Assembly (NCBI GenBank): GCA_026225435.1
Contig: JAMFST010000625.1
Coordinates: 1 to 12,560 of the forward strand
Direction: 5' to 3'
DNA: 12,560 nucleotides
Origin: Labilithrix luteola
GTDB lineage: Bacteria; Myxococcota_A; Polyangia; Polyangiales; Polyangiaceae
In this document: positions 1 to 6,496 of the stretch, piece by piece
Numbering within the stretch: position 1 is the first letter of the stretch
Layout: each line of letters opens with the position of its first letter
The notes under the pieces: generated by a model
Told to the model about the DNA's origin: nothing
The model's input: only the letters and a program-made list of their open reading frames with translations
The model's database searches: none
Translations under genes and position numbers: made by a program

Positions 1-444
1 CTGTCGCTGGTGTCCGGCCTGGGGGTGCACTCGCTCATGGCGGCCTCCGCGCGCATCGTGAAGGCCGCGGGCGGAAGCCTGGCCACCGCGCCGCTCGACG
101 CGGAGCAGCAAGCGCTGTGGGACGAGCACGTCGGCACCGATCCGTACTGGGCCACCTTCGAGCGCGAGGTCCCCGGCTTCCTCGACGCGCTGGTCCGTCT
201 CTCGCCGGAGAACTTCCGCGCCTTCTTCCTCTACTGCGCGGTCCCCTGGCGAACGCGGGCGGTGCCGGGGCTCACCAAGGAGCTCATCTCGCTCGCCAGC
301 GACGCGTCGCCGACGCACCGCTTCCTCCCGGGCTTCCGTCTCCACCTGGGGAACGCGCTCAAGCTGGGCGCCAGCCGGCGGGCCATCCGCGACACCCTGG
401 CCATCGCCGCCGCCTCGCCGCCGCACATCGGGTACCGAGGCTAG
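1..444 (+). CDS. Carboxymuconolactone decarboxylase (AhpD-like) family protein, 5'-truncated
   Basis: The reading frame is open from the first base, so the gene begins outside the window; 147 C-terminal residues are visible. Visible residues 1-20 (LSLVSGLGVHSLMAA) look like the last helix of one CMD domain. Residues about 40-140 form a second domain, ending in the family pattern KE.I.LA, then FRLHLGNALKLGAS with the conserved His at 115, then a final Ala-rich helix. This suggests a tandem two-domain CMD protein. The CxxC pair of peroxidase-type AhpD proteins is absent; the only Cys is at 79 (FLYCAVPW). A thiol peroxidase role is therefore unlikely, and a decarboxylase-like, hydrolase-like or structural role is open. 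It lies 96 nt upstream of the oxygenase/ligase cluster on the same strand and may belong to the same catabolic unit. The family call is moderately sure; the substrate is unknown. Confidence 0.65.
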   Translation: MSLVSGLGVHSLMAASARIVKAAGGSLATAPLDAEQQALWDEHVGTDPYWATFEREVPGFLDALVRLSPENFRAFFLYCAVPWRTRAVPGLTKELISLASDASPTHRFLPGFRLHLGNALKLGASRRAIRDTLAIAAASPPHIGYRG

Positions 445-504
445 CCGGAGCAAATGGTACGCTGCGTCATCGTTCGCGAGTGACGCTTCTAGTCAACTCG
501 CGTG

Positions 505-533
505 TTGACCGGCTCCCGCCGCCGGCGCATCCT
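505..533 (+). promoter_or_regulatory. Candidate sigma70-type promoter for the catabolic operon
   Basis: TTGACC (505-510) matches five of six bases of the -35 consensus. It is followed after 17 bp by CATCCT (528-533), a weak -10 that keeps the A at position 2 and the final T. The ATG at 541 lies 7 nt after it, which would give a nearly leaderless mRNA. This region, 445-540, is the only sizeable gap in the left part of the window. A competing -10-like site, TGGTACGCT (455-463), has no recognisable -35. The assignment rests on pattern only. Confidence 0.3.
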
Positions 534-540
534 CGAATTC

Positions 541-1458
541 ATGGACGAGGAGCCGCGCGCCGTGAAGAGCTACGAGCACATTCGCATCGACCACGAAGGG
601 CCGCTGAGCTGGCTGGTGCTGAACCGGCCGGATCGCGCCAACGCGCTGTCCGCGGCGATGCTCGACGAGATCTCGCACGCGCTCGAGGCGCTCAAGACCG
701 AGGGGGGCCCGGTGATCGGCATCCGCGGCGAGGGGAAGGGCTTCTGCGCCGGGATGGATCTCGACCAGGCCATCGCCGGGCCCGGCGACTCGAACACCGG
801 CAAGCTGAAGGCCGACGCGGTCGTCGATCCGATCGCCGATCGCGAGCGGCTGCGGAGGAACGTCGAGCGCTGGCTGGCCATCTGGGACCACCCCAAGCCG
901 GTGATCGCCGCGGTGCACGGCTTCTGCATCGCCGTCGCCACGCAGCTGTGCATCTTCGCCGACATCACCATCGTCACCGACGACGCGAAGATCGGCGAGC
1001 CGACCATCCCCATCGGCGGCGGGTTCCTCGCGCCGGTGTGGTCCACGCTGGTCGGGCCGAAGCGGGCCAAGGAGCTGGCCTTCGTCGCCGGCAACAGCAT
1101 CGACGGGCCGACCGCGGTCGAGTGGGGCTGGGTGAACCACTCGGTGCCGGCGAGCAAGCTGCTGGAGACGGTGGCCGCGCTCGCGGCGCGTATCGCCCAG
1201 GTGCCGCCGGACGTGCTGCGCATCAAGAAGCTGTCGATCAATCGCTCGGCCGAGGCGCAGGGCTTCCGCGAGGCGCTCTCGCACGTGGCGGAGATGGACG
1301 CGCTGCTGCACCTGTCGCCGTCGGTGCTCGCGCTGAAGAAGCGGGTGAGCGAGGTGGGCCTCAAGGCGGTCATCGCCGAGTATCGCGGTCCGTCGACGAA
1401 GCAGATCGTGGAGAGCGCGCGCGCCGGGGGCGGCAGCGGGACGGAGAAGTCGGCATGA
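541..1458 (+). CDS. Enoyl-CoA hydratase/isomerase (crotonase) family protein with atypical active site
   Basis: This 305-residue crotonase-fold protein is expected to act on a CoA thioester in the cytoplasm. Residues 21-40 (LSWLVLNRPDRANALS) match the family N-terminus. GKGFCAGMDL (65-74) is the conserved first oxyanion-hole segment, and HGFCIAVATQL (126-136) corresponds to the usual HGxxxGGGxEL segment. Here the second oxyanion glycine is Val132, and the position of rat Glu144 is Gln135. The Glu164 position (usual QPE) reads EPT, giving Thr155. Both classical hydratase glutamates are therefore missing, so simple hydration of an enoyl-CoA is doubtful; another crotonase reaction, such as C-C bond cleavage, isomerisation or thioester hydrolysis, is possible. 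An in-frame GTG at 502 would add 13 residues lacking homology; ATG 541 is preferred, with no strong ribosome binding site for either. The stop overlaps the next start as ATGA. Confidence 0.85.
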   Translation: MDEEPRAVKSYEHIRIDHEGPLSWLVLNRPDRANALSAAMLDEISHALEALKTEGGPVIGIRGEGKGFCAGMDLDQAIAGPGDSNTGKLKADAVVDPIADRERLRRNVERWLAIWDHPKPVIAAVHGFCIAVATQLCIFADITIVTDDAKIGEPTIPIGGGFLAPVWSTLVGPKRAKELAFVAGNSIDGPTAVEWGWVNHSVPASKLLETVAALAARIAQVPPDVLRIKKLSINRSAEAQGFREALSHVAEMDALLHLSPSVLALKKRVSEVGLKAVIAEYRGPSTKQIVESARAGGGSGTEKSA

Positions 1459-2285
1459 AGATCGAAGGGGCCATCGTCATCGTCACCGGCGCCGCCAACG
1501 GCATCGGCGAAGCGCTCGCCGAGGCGTGCGTGCGCGCCGGCGCCACGGGGGTCGTCGTCGCCGACCGCGACACCGAAGGGGCGGTCCGCGTCGCCGAGAA
1601 GCTCGGCGGTCCACCGGGCTCGGGCTCGAGCCCCAATGAGACAGCCACCGTGCTCGCCGAAGGGTGCGACGTCTCCGACGAGAGCGCGGTGAAGAAGCTG
1701 ATCACCTTCACCGAGGAGCGCTTCGGGCGCCTCGACCTCGTCTGCTCCAACGCCGGCATCATGATCCACGGTGGCCCCGAGCTCCCCGCCGCCGAGTGGG
1801 ACCGCTCGTGGCACGTGAACGTGATGGGGCACGTGTTCGCCGCCAACGCCGCGCTCCCCGGGATGCTCGCGCGCGGCTCCGGACATTTCCTCAACGTCGC
1901 CTCCGCCGCCGGCATGCTGTCGTCCCCCGGCGCCGCGGCCTACGCCGCCACCAAGCACGCCGCGCTGGGGTTCGCCGAGTGGCTCGCGCTCACCTACGGC
2001 GATCGCGGCATCGGCGTCACCGCGCTGTGCCCCGAGATGGTGGCGACGGCGATGGTGCGCGACTCGGTCACCAGCGACGTGCCCGCCGTCCGCTTCATCG
2101 CCCAGAGCGGGCTCTCGCTCGACCCCAGGACGGTCGCCGAGGCGGCGCTCGCGGGCGTCGCCGAGGGGCGCTTCCTCGTCACCACGCACCCCGACACCTT
2201 GAAGAACACCCAGCGCAAGTGGTCCGACGTGGACCGGTGGATCAAGGGCATGAGCAAGTTCATTCGTTCGGCGACCACCACCTGA
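1455..2285 (+). CDS. Short-chain dehydrogenase/reductase (SDR family)
   Basis: This 276-residue classical SDR catalyses NAD(P)-dependent oxidation or reduction of an alcohol/ketone in the cytoplasm. The nucleotide-binding TGAANGIG lies at 11-18, SNAG at 98-101, and the catalytic triad at Ser150 (NVASAAG), Tyr163 and Lys167 (YAATK); the 13- and 4-residue spacings are canonical. Asp37 and Asp39 (VVADRD) after the second strand hint at a preference for NAD over NADP (inference). A Gly/Pro/Ser-rich insert lies at 51-66. The start ATG overlaps the crotonase stop by 4 bp (ATGA), with GGAG-like bases just upstream (1443-1448), indicating translational coupling. Beside a Rieske oxygenase it could dehydrogenate the hydroxylated or dihydrodiol product, or a 3-hydroxyacyl-CoA intermediate. 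The family is certain; the substrate is not. Confidence 0.93.
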   Translation: MKIEGAIVIVTGAANGIGEALAEACVRAGATGVVVADRDTEGAVRVAEKLGGPPGSGSSPNETATVLAEGCDVSDESAVKKLITFTEERFGRLDLVCSNAGIMIHGGPELPAAEWDRSWHVNVMGHVFAANAALPGMLARGSGHFLNVASAAGMLSSPGAAAYAATKHAALGFAEWLALTYGDRGIGVTALCPEMVATAMVRDSVTSDVPAVRFIAQSGLSLDPRTVAEAALAGVAEGRFLVTTHPDTLKNTQRKWSDVDRWIKGMSKFIRSATTT

Positions 2286-2296
2286 CGCGCACCCGC

Positions 2297-3445
2297 ATGC
2301 ACCCCGACCTCCAGAAGCAGCTCTTCACCGAGATCAACGGCTACATCGACGAGAACTCGACCCGGCTCGCCGAGCGGGAGATGAGCCACCTGGCGTCGAC
2401 GTATTACGACCCGGCGTACCTGGCGAAGGAGCACGCGCTGATCCGCACGCAGCCGCTCATCGTCGGCCATGCGTCACGGCTGCGCGCGCCCAACGACTTC
2501 CTCCAGCACGACGACTCGGGGGTGCCGATCCTCGTCGTGCGGCAGGAGGACGGGAGCCTGAAGGCGTTCCTCAACGTGTGCCATCATCGCGGCGCACGCG
2601 TGTGCACCGCGGACACGGGCAACACCAAGCACTTCACCTGCCCGTACCACGGCTGGGTGTACCGCTCGAACGGCAGCCTGCTGGCGGCGCCCAAGCCCGG
2701 TTTCCCCAACGTCCACCCGGCCGATCGCGGGCTCTTCGAGATCCCCGTCGAGGAGCGCCACGGGCTGGTCTGGGTGATCCTCACGCCGGGCGCGAAGCTC
2801 GACGTGAAGGCGCACCTGGGGCCGCTCGACGACGAGCTGTCCGCCTACGCGATGGGGGGCATGGAGCTCGAACGCGACACCGTCCGCCGCGAGCCGCTCA
2901 ACTGGAAATTCCCGCTCGACGGCTTCCTCGAGGTCTACCACATCCCGAAATTGCACCCGACGAGCATCGCCCCGTGGATCCACGGGAAGTACTCGCCGTT
3001 CGACGTCATCGGACGCCACTCGCGGCTGCTCGGCGTGCGCAAATCGTTCGAGAAGGTGCGGGCGCAGCCCTTCGAGGAGACCGAGTTCCTCAAGCACGTC
3101 GCGGTGAACTACCAGATCTTCCCCAACACCATCGCCGTCTGGCAAGGCGATCACTTCGAGCTGTGGACCTCGTATCCCGGCGCCACGCCAGGCACCTGCG
3201 TGGTGCGCATCCAGTCGATCGTCTCGAAGGAGATGATGGCCGACTCGTTCAAGAAGCGCTGGGACCGCAACTGGGACATCCTTTTGTCCACCGTGGCCGC
3301 CGAGGACTGGACCATCTCCCAGGACATCCAGAAGTCGCTCCCCTTCGTGCAGGACGGGCGGGTGCTCTTCGGGCGCAACGAGCCCGGGCTGCAGCACTTC
3401 CACCAGGTGCTCGACCAGGCGCTGAACGAGCAGGGGGCGCCGTGA
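2297..3445 (+). CDS. Rieske [2Fe-2S] ring-hydroxylating oxygenase, alpha (catalytic) subunit
   Basis: This 382-residue oxygenase alpha subunit should use O2 and electrons to hydroxylate, dihydroxylate or demethylate an organic substrate. The N-terminal Rieske domain (about 40-165) has the cluster ligands Cys95 and His97, then 17 residues, then Cys115 and His118 (CPYHGW). The C-terminal catalytic domain has NWKFPLDGFLEVYHIPKLHP at 202-221. It supplies iron ligands His215 and His220, with Asp337 (AAEDWTI) the probable third ligand. Glu212, three residues before the first His, occupies the bridging-acid position that is Asp205 in naphthalene dioxygenase. No beta subunit, ferredoxin or reductase is encoded nearby, so it is probably an alpha-only enzyme served by electron carriers elsewhere. 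ATG 2297 is 11 bp after the SDR stop; no clear Shine-Dalgarno is seen. Its stop overlaps the next start. The substrate cannot be deduced. Confidence 0.93.
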   Translation: MHPDLQKQLFTEINGYIDENSTRLAEREMSHLASTYYDPAYLAKEHALIRTQPLIVGHASRLRAPNDFLQHDDSGVPILVVRQEDGSLKAFLNVCHHRGARVCTADTGNTKHFTCPYHGWVYRSNGSLLAAPKPGFPNVHPADRGLFEIPVEERHGLVWVILTPGAKLDVKAHLGPLDDELSAYAMGGMELERDTVRREPLNWKFPLDGFLEVYHIPKLHPTSIAPWIHGKYSPFDVIGRHSRLLGVRKSFEKVRAQPFEETEFLKHVAVNYQIFPNTIAVWQGDHFELWTSYPGATPGTCVVRIQSIVSKEMMADSFKKRWDRNWDILLSTVAAEDWTISQDIQKSLPFVQDGRVLFGRNEPGLQHFHQVLDQALNEQGAP

Positions 3446-4998
3446 ACACCATCGAAGACATCATCCGCACGCACGCGGCGGCGCGCCCGGACGCGCCCAT
3501 GGCGACGTTCGACGATCGCACCTTCAGTTACGGGCAGGTGCAGGAGCGGTCGAACCGCGTCGCCCAGGGGCTGCTGGCCGAAGGGGTGGGCAAGGAGAGC
3601 CGGGTCGCGCTCATCGCCAAGAATGGCCCCGCCTTCTTCGAGGTGCTCTTCGGCGCGCGCAAGATGGGCGCGGTGCAGGTGGCGGTGAACTGGCGGCTGT
3701 CGCCCGACGAGATGCAGTACATCCTCGCCGACGCCGACGCGGAGATCCTCTTCGCCGAGGAGCCGTTCGTGGCGATGGCCGTCGGCATGCGCGACCGCCT
3801 GCCGACGGTGCGCAAGATCATCGCGCTCGATGGCGCGGCGGTGGAAGGGGCCGAGCCGTACGAGGCGTGGCTCGCGGCGCAGAAGGCGACCGACACCGAC
3901 TTCACCTCGGGGCCGGACGACGTCGCGCTGCAATTGTACACCTCGGGCACCACCGGCCGCCCCAAGGGGGCGATGCTGATGAACCGCAGCCTCTTCGCCT
4001 TCGTGGACAACGCGGCGAAGGCGTTCGGGCACTACCCGGACGGGCTGCACCTCAATGCGCTGCCGCTCTTCCACGTCGGCGGGATCAACTGGTCGCTGCA
4101 GGCCTATGCGCAGGGGGCGCACGTGCTGTCGTTCCGCGACTTCGATGCCGACGTCGTGCTCTCGACCTTCGACCGGCTGCCGATCACCCACCTGATGACG
4201 GTGCCGGCGGTGATCCAGATGCTCCTCGGCCGGCCGCTGGCGCGCACGGTGAGCTTCGCGGCGCTGAAAGTCGTCGTCTACGGCGGCTCGACCATCTCCG
4301 AGAAGGTGCTCAAGGACGCGGTCAAGACCTTCGGCACCGGCATGTACGGGATGTACGGCTCGACGGAGCTGAGCTTCGGGGCGACCGTGCTGACGCCGGA
4401 GGAGCATGCGCTCGAGGGGCGGCCGGAGCTGCTGCTGTCCTGCGGGCGGCCGCTCCCCGGCTCGCAGATCCGCGTGGTCGATCCGCACACCCACGCGGAC
4501 CTGCCGGAAGGGAGCACCGGCGAGATCTGGTTCCACACGCCGCAGCGCGGGCTCGGCTACTGGAAGCAGCCGGCGGCGACGGCCGAGACCTTCCGCGACG
4601 ACGGCTGGTACCGCACCGGCGATCTCGGGCACGTCGAGGGCGGCTACCTCTTCCTCAGCGATCGCCTGAACGACATGGTCATCTCCGGCGGGGAGAACGT
4701 GTATCCCGCCGAGGTGGAGCGGGTGCTCTCGCAGCACGACGACGTTTCCGAGGTGGTGGCCTTCGGCATCCCCGATGCGCAGTGGGGCGAGGCGGTGCAC
4801 GCGGTGGTGGTGCGCCGCCCGGACGCCGCGGTGACGACCGAGGAGCTGATCGCCTTCGCGCGTGACCGGCTGGCGCGCTTCAAGGTGCCGCGGACGATCG
4901 AATTCGCGCCCAGCTTGCCGAAGACCGCCTCGGGGAAGATCCAGCGCGAGGTGCTGCGGGCGCCGTTCTGGAAGGGGCGCAGCAGGCGAATCGCGTAG
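3442..4998 (+). CDS. AMP-forming acyl-CoA synthetase/ligase (ANL superfamily)
   Basis: This 518-residue ligase activates a carboxylic acid with ATP to an acyl-adenylate and then to the CoA thioester. All core motifs are visible: the P-loop YTSGTTGRPKGA (166-177), MYGSTEL (304-310), YRTGDL with Asp394, the hinge DRLND (407-411), SGGENVYPAEVE (415-426), and the C-terminal KTASGKIQ with catalytic Lys499. Length and motif order are those of stand-alone fatty/aromatic acid:CoA ligases, and there is no carrier domain. The GTG start overlaps the oxygenase stop (GTGA at 3442-3445), so it is probably translated by coupling; no other start fits. It is the last gene of the catabolic run and would supply the CoA thioesters that the crotonase handles. 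The chain length or ring type of the substrate cannot be read from the sequence. Confidence 0.94.
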   Translation: MNTIEDIIRTHAAARPDAPMATFDDRTFSYGQVQERSNRVAQGLLAEGVGKESRVALIAKNGPAFFEVLFGARKMGAVQVAVNWRLSPDEMQYILADADAEILFAEEPFVAMAVGMRDRLPTVRKIIALDGAAVEGAEPYEAWLAAQKATDTDFTSGPDDVALQLYTSGTTGRPKGAMLMNRSLFAFVDNAAKAFGHYPDGLHLNALPLFHVGGINWSLQAYAQGAHVLSFRDFDADVVLSTFDRLPITHLMTVPAVIQMLLGRPLARTVSFAALKVVVYGGSTISEKVLKDAVKTFGTGMYGMYGSTELSFGATVLTPEEHALEGRPELLLSCGRPLPGSQIRVVDPHTHADLPEGSTGEIWFHTPQRGLGYWKQPAATAETFRDDGWYRTGDLGHVEGGYLFLSDRLNDMVISGGENVYPAEVERVLSQHDDVSEVVAFGIPDAQWGEAVHAVVVRRPDAAVTTEELIAFARDRLARFKVPRTIEFAPSLPKTASGKIQREVLRAPFWKGRSRRIA

Positions 4999-5010
4999 GT
5001 CGGCACCATC

Positions 5011-5019
5011 TGCTAGCTT
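5011..5019 (+). promoter_or_regulatory. Candidate extended -10 element before the 329-residue protein
   Basis: TGCTAGCTT contains an extended -10 TG, one spacer base, and TAGCTT (5014-5019). The GTG start at 5029 lies 9 nt downstream, so the transcript would have essentially no leader. There is no Shine-Dalgarno before this start and no good -35. The site lies in the 30-bp gap after the ligase gene and would separate the downstream gene from the operon. Confidence 0.35.
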
Positions 5020-5028
5020 CGCGGCCAC

Positions 5029-6018
5029 GTGCTGACCGCGGACGTTCGCTTCGAAGGCTGGACCACGGAGAGCTGGACCCGCTTTCTCAGCCTGTGGCAG
5101 CCGCGGGCGACGCCGGATCGCGAGCCGACGCGGCCGCGCGGCGGGATCATCGCGGTGCACGACGGGAGCCGGCTGCGCAAGCTGGTCTCGACGCGCACCG
5201 GGCGGCTCGATCCGTCGCGCGCCTGGCCGGTGCCGCTGGCGGAGCTGGCCGAGGCGCACGGGGCCAGCTGGGTGCTCTCGGCGCACCTGGGCGCGCTCGA
5301 CGAGGTGATGGAGCGCTTCGGCGCGCGCGCGCAGCGAGGCGACGACTTGACGCAGCAGGCGCTCACCCTGGTGGAGCTGGTGCGCGACATGCTCGACGAA
5401 GGGGCGCTCGAGAGCTGGCCGCGGCGGCTCAAGGGGGTCCCGGTGCCCACGGCGCAGATGATCGAGCGCACCGTGGGGAGCGTCTGCGCCGACGGGCACG
5501 CCATCCTGCTCGGGCTGTTCCAGGGGGACGACCTGTGGACCTCGTTCCTGGCGCGCCGGCGCGGGGCGCTCTTCGACTGCGTCATCGGGCCGGAGGAGCT
5601 CCGTTCCGGCATGGGTCCGCTCTCCGGCGAGTGGCGGCGCGACTACCGGCACCTGGTCGGTCTGGTCGAGGATCACTACGCGCCGCTGAGCCTCGGCTGC
5701 TTCGCGGAGGTGACCACCTTCCGCGAGCTGCTCCACGATCCGCGCCCCGGCGCCTGGAGCCGCGCGGTGACCGTACGCGACGTGGCGCTCTCGCCGGTGC
5801 CCGCCGGGATCGGGCTGGCGCTCGGCGTCGACGGCGCGCGCTACGCCTTCGACCACCTCAAGGCGGCGACGGCGCGCTTCGGCGGCCCGCTCGGTCGCTT
5901 CGATCCGCTCCTGGCGAAGATGCGCAGCCGCCTCGGCGACGTCGTCGGCGACAAGGACGTGAGCGGGTCGCTCGGCTTCGACCCGCTGGCCGTGCTGCGC
6001 GCGCTGCTCAAGCGCTAG
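5029..6018 (+). CDS. Hypothetical protein, function unknown (329 residues)
   Basis: I do not recognise this protein. It appears soluble: there is no signal peptide or membrane segment. It has an N-terminal WTTESWTRFLSLWQPR segment, a GGIIAVHDGSRLRKL strand-turn (38-52), a helical stretch with a conserved-looking GASWVLSAHLGALDEVMERF (78-97), and a mixed hydrophobic/charged C-terminal half ending LAVLRALLKR. Consistent codon use, a length well above chance and its fit between two well-supported genes argue that it is real. GTG 5029 is the first start after an in-frame TAG (5014) and follows a -10-like element; no upstream ATG exists. It is followed convergently by a minus-strand gene after 15 bp. 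Nothing ties it functionally to the catabolic operon beyond proximity. Confidence 0.75.
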   Translation: MLTADVRFEGWTTESWTRFLSLWQPRATPDREPTRPRGGIIAVHDGSRLRKLVSTRTGRLDPSRAWPVPLAELAEAHGASWVLSAHLGALDEVMERFGARAQRGDDLTQQALTLVELVRDMLDEGALESWPRRLKGVPVPTAQMIERTVGSVCADGHAILLGLFQGDDLWTSFLARRRGALFDCVIGPEELRSGMGPLSGEWRRDYRHLVGLVEDHYAPLSLGCFAEVTTFRELLHDPRPGAWSRAVTVRDVALSPVPAGIGLALGVDGARYAFDHLKAATARFGGPLGRFDPLLAKMRSRLGDVVGDKDVSGSLGFDPLAVLRALLKR

Positions 6019-6032
6019 AGCCGCGCTAGAGC
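6012..6032 (+). repeat. Tandem-like 10-bp direct repeat at the convergent gene junction
   Basis: GCGCTAGAGC occurs at 6012-6021 and again at 6023-6032, with one base between the copies. The first copy contains the TAG stop of the upstream gene. The repeats fill nearly the whole space between two convergent stops (6018 and 6036). No stable terminator hairpin with a T-tract was found here; the longest outer pairing is CGCT/AGCG. It may be chance in a GC-rich junction. Confidence 0.5.
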
Positions 6033-6033
6033 G

Positions 6034-6477
6034 TCACGGCATGGGCGAGGCGGCGTAACAGTCGTCGCAGAACAGGCCGCTGCCGGTGATGTTCGTCTTG
6101 CTGTGCAGCACCTGCTTGCTGCAGCGGGCGCAGGCCACGGTCGGCTCGGAGGGCGGGGCGCTCGAGATCTGCGGCCGCTGCTTGTCGCGGTAGAGCGCGG
6201 GGATGTCCGGCATCGTCGGCGCCGGAGGCGGCCCCACCGGTTGCGGCTTGGGGAAGATCGTCTCGAGCGCGCTCTGGAAGTTGTCCCCCAGCTTCGCGCC
6301 GTCGACGACGCCCGCGCCGACCATGGTCTGCGCCAGCGACGAGACGAGCGCCTGCAGCACCTTCACCTCGTCGGAGAGCGTGGCGACCTCGCTCTCGAAG
6401 TTTTCTCGCCCCTGCAGGCGTGCGATGTAGTCCCACGCGGCCTCACCCGGCAGCATCGGGCTCCAGAATTTGGACAT
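6034..6477 (-). CDS. Small coiled-coil/zinc-ribbon protein, function unknown
   Basis: This is a 147-residue protein. Residues about 25-52 (ENFESEVATLSDEVKVLQAL) have heptad spacing typical of a short coiled coil. A Pro-rich linker (76-92) follows, and the C-terminus carries Cys116-x2-Cys119, 17 residues, and Cys137-x2-Cys140 (CARC, CDDC), a treble-clef or zinc-ribbon type metal site. There is no signal peptide, so it is probably cytoplasmic and could mediate nucleic-acid or protein contacts. It begins 19 nt after the stop of the ParB-like gene on the same strand, suggesting cotranscription, although a -10-like TAGCCT 6 nt before the ATG could give its own leaderless transcript. The family is not recognised. 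The coding call is supported by the patterned cysteines and by its fit between its neighbours. Confidence 0.75.
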   Translation of the reverse strand: MSKFWSPMLPGEAAWDYIARLQGRENFESEVATLSDEVKVLQALVSSLAQTMVGAGVVDGAKLGDNFQSALETIFPKPQPVGPPPAPTMPDIPALYRDKQRPQISSAPPSEPTVACARCSKQVLHSKTNITGSGLFCDDCYAASPMP

Positions 6478-6483
6478 GTGGCC

Positions 6484-6489
6484 AGGCTA
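6484..6489 (-). promoter_or_regulatory. Candidate -10 hexamer before the zinc-ribbon gene
   Basis: On the minus strand TAGCCT is followed by exactly 6 nt and then the ATG at 6477. This is the spacing expected for leaderless initiation. No -35 or Shine-Dalgarno is evident. The same TAG-plus-9-nt geometry occurs before the genes starting at 7501 (TAGAAC, 7508-7513) and 11775. Confidence 0.3.
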
Positions 6490-6496
6490 GCGCGAT

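Noticed and set aside
570..2189. A 539-codon minus-strand frame opposite the crotonase and SDR genes
   Set aside because: It is a shadow of two well-supported genes with no motif of its own.
3151..5856. A 901-codon open frame on the minus strand
   Set aside because: It is antisense to the acyl-CoA ligase and neighbours, whose motifs are unmistakable. Its translation is a low-complexity Arg/His/Ala/Gly mix typical of shadow frames in GC-rich DNA.
6012..6036. A rho-independent bidirectional terminator
   Set aside because: Only a 4-bp outer stem can form and there is no T-tract in either direction.
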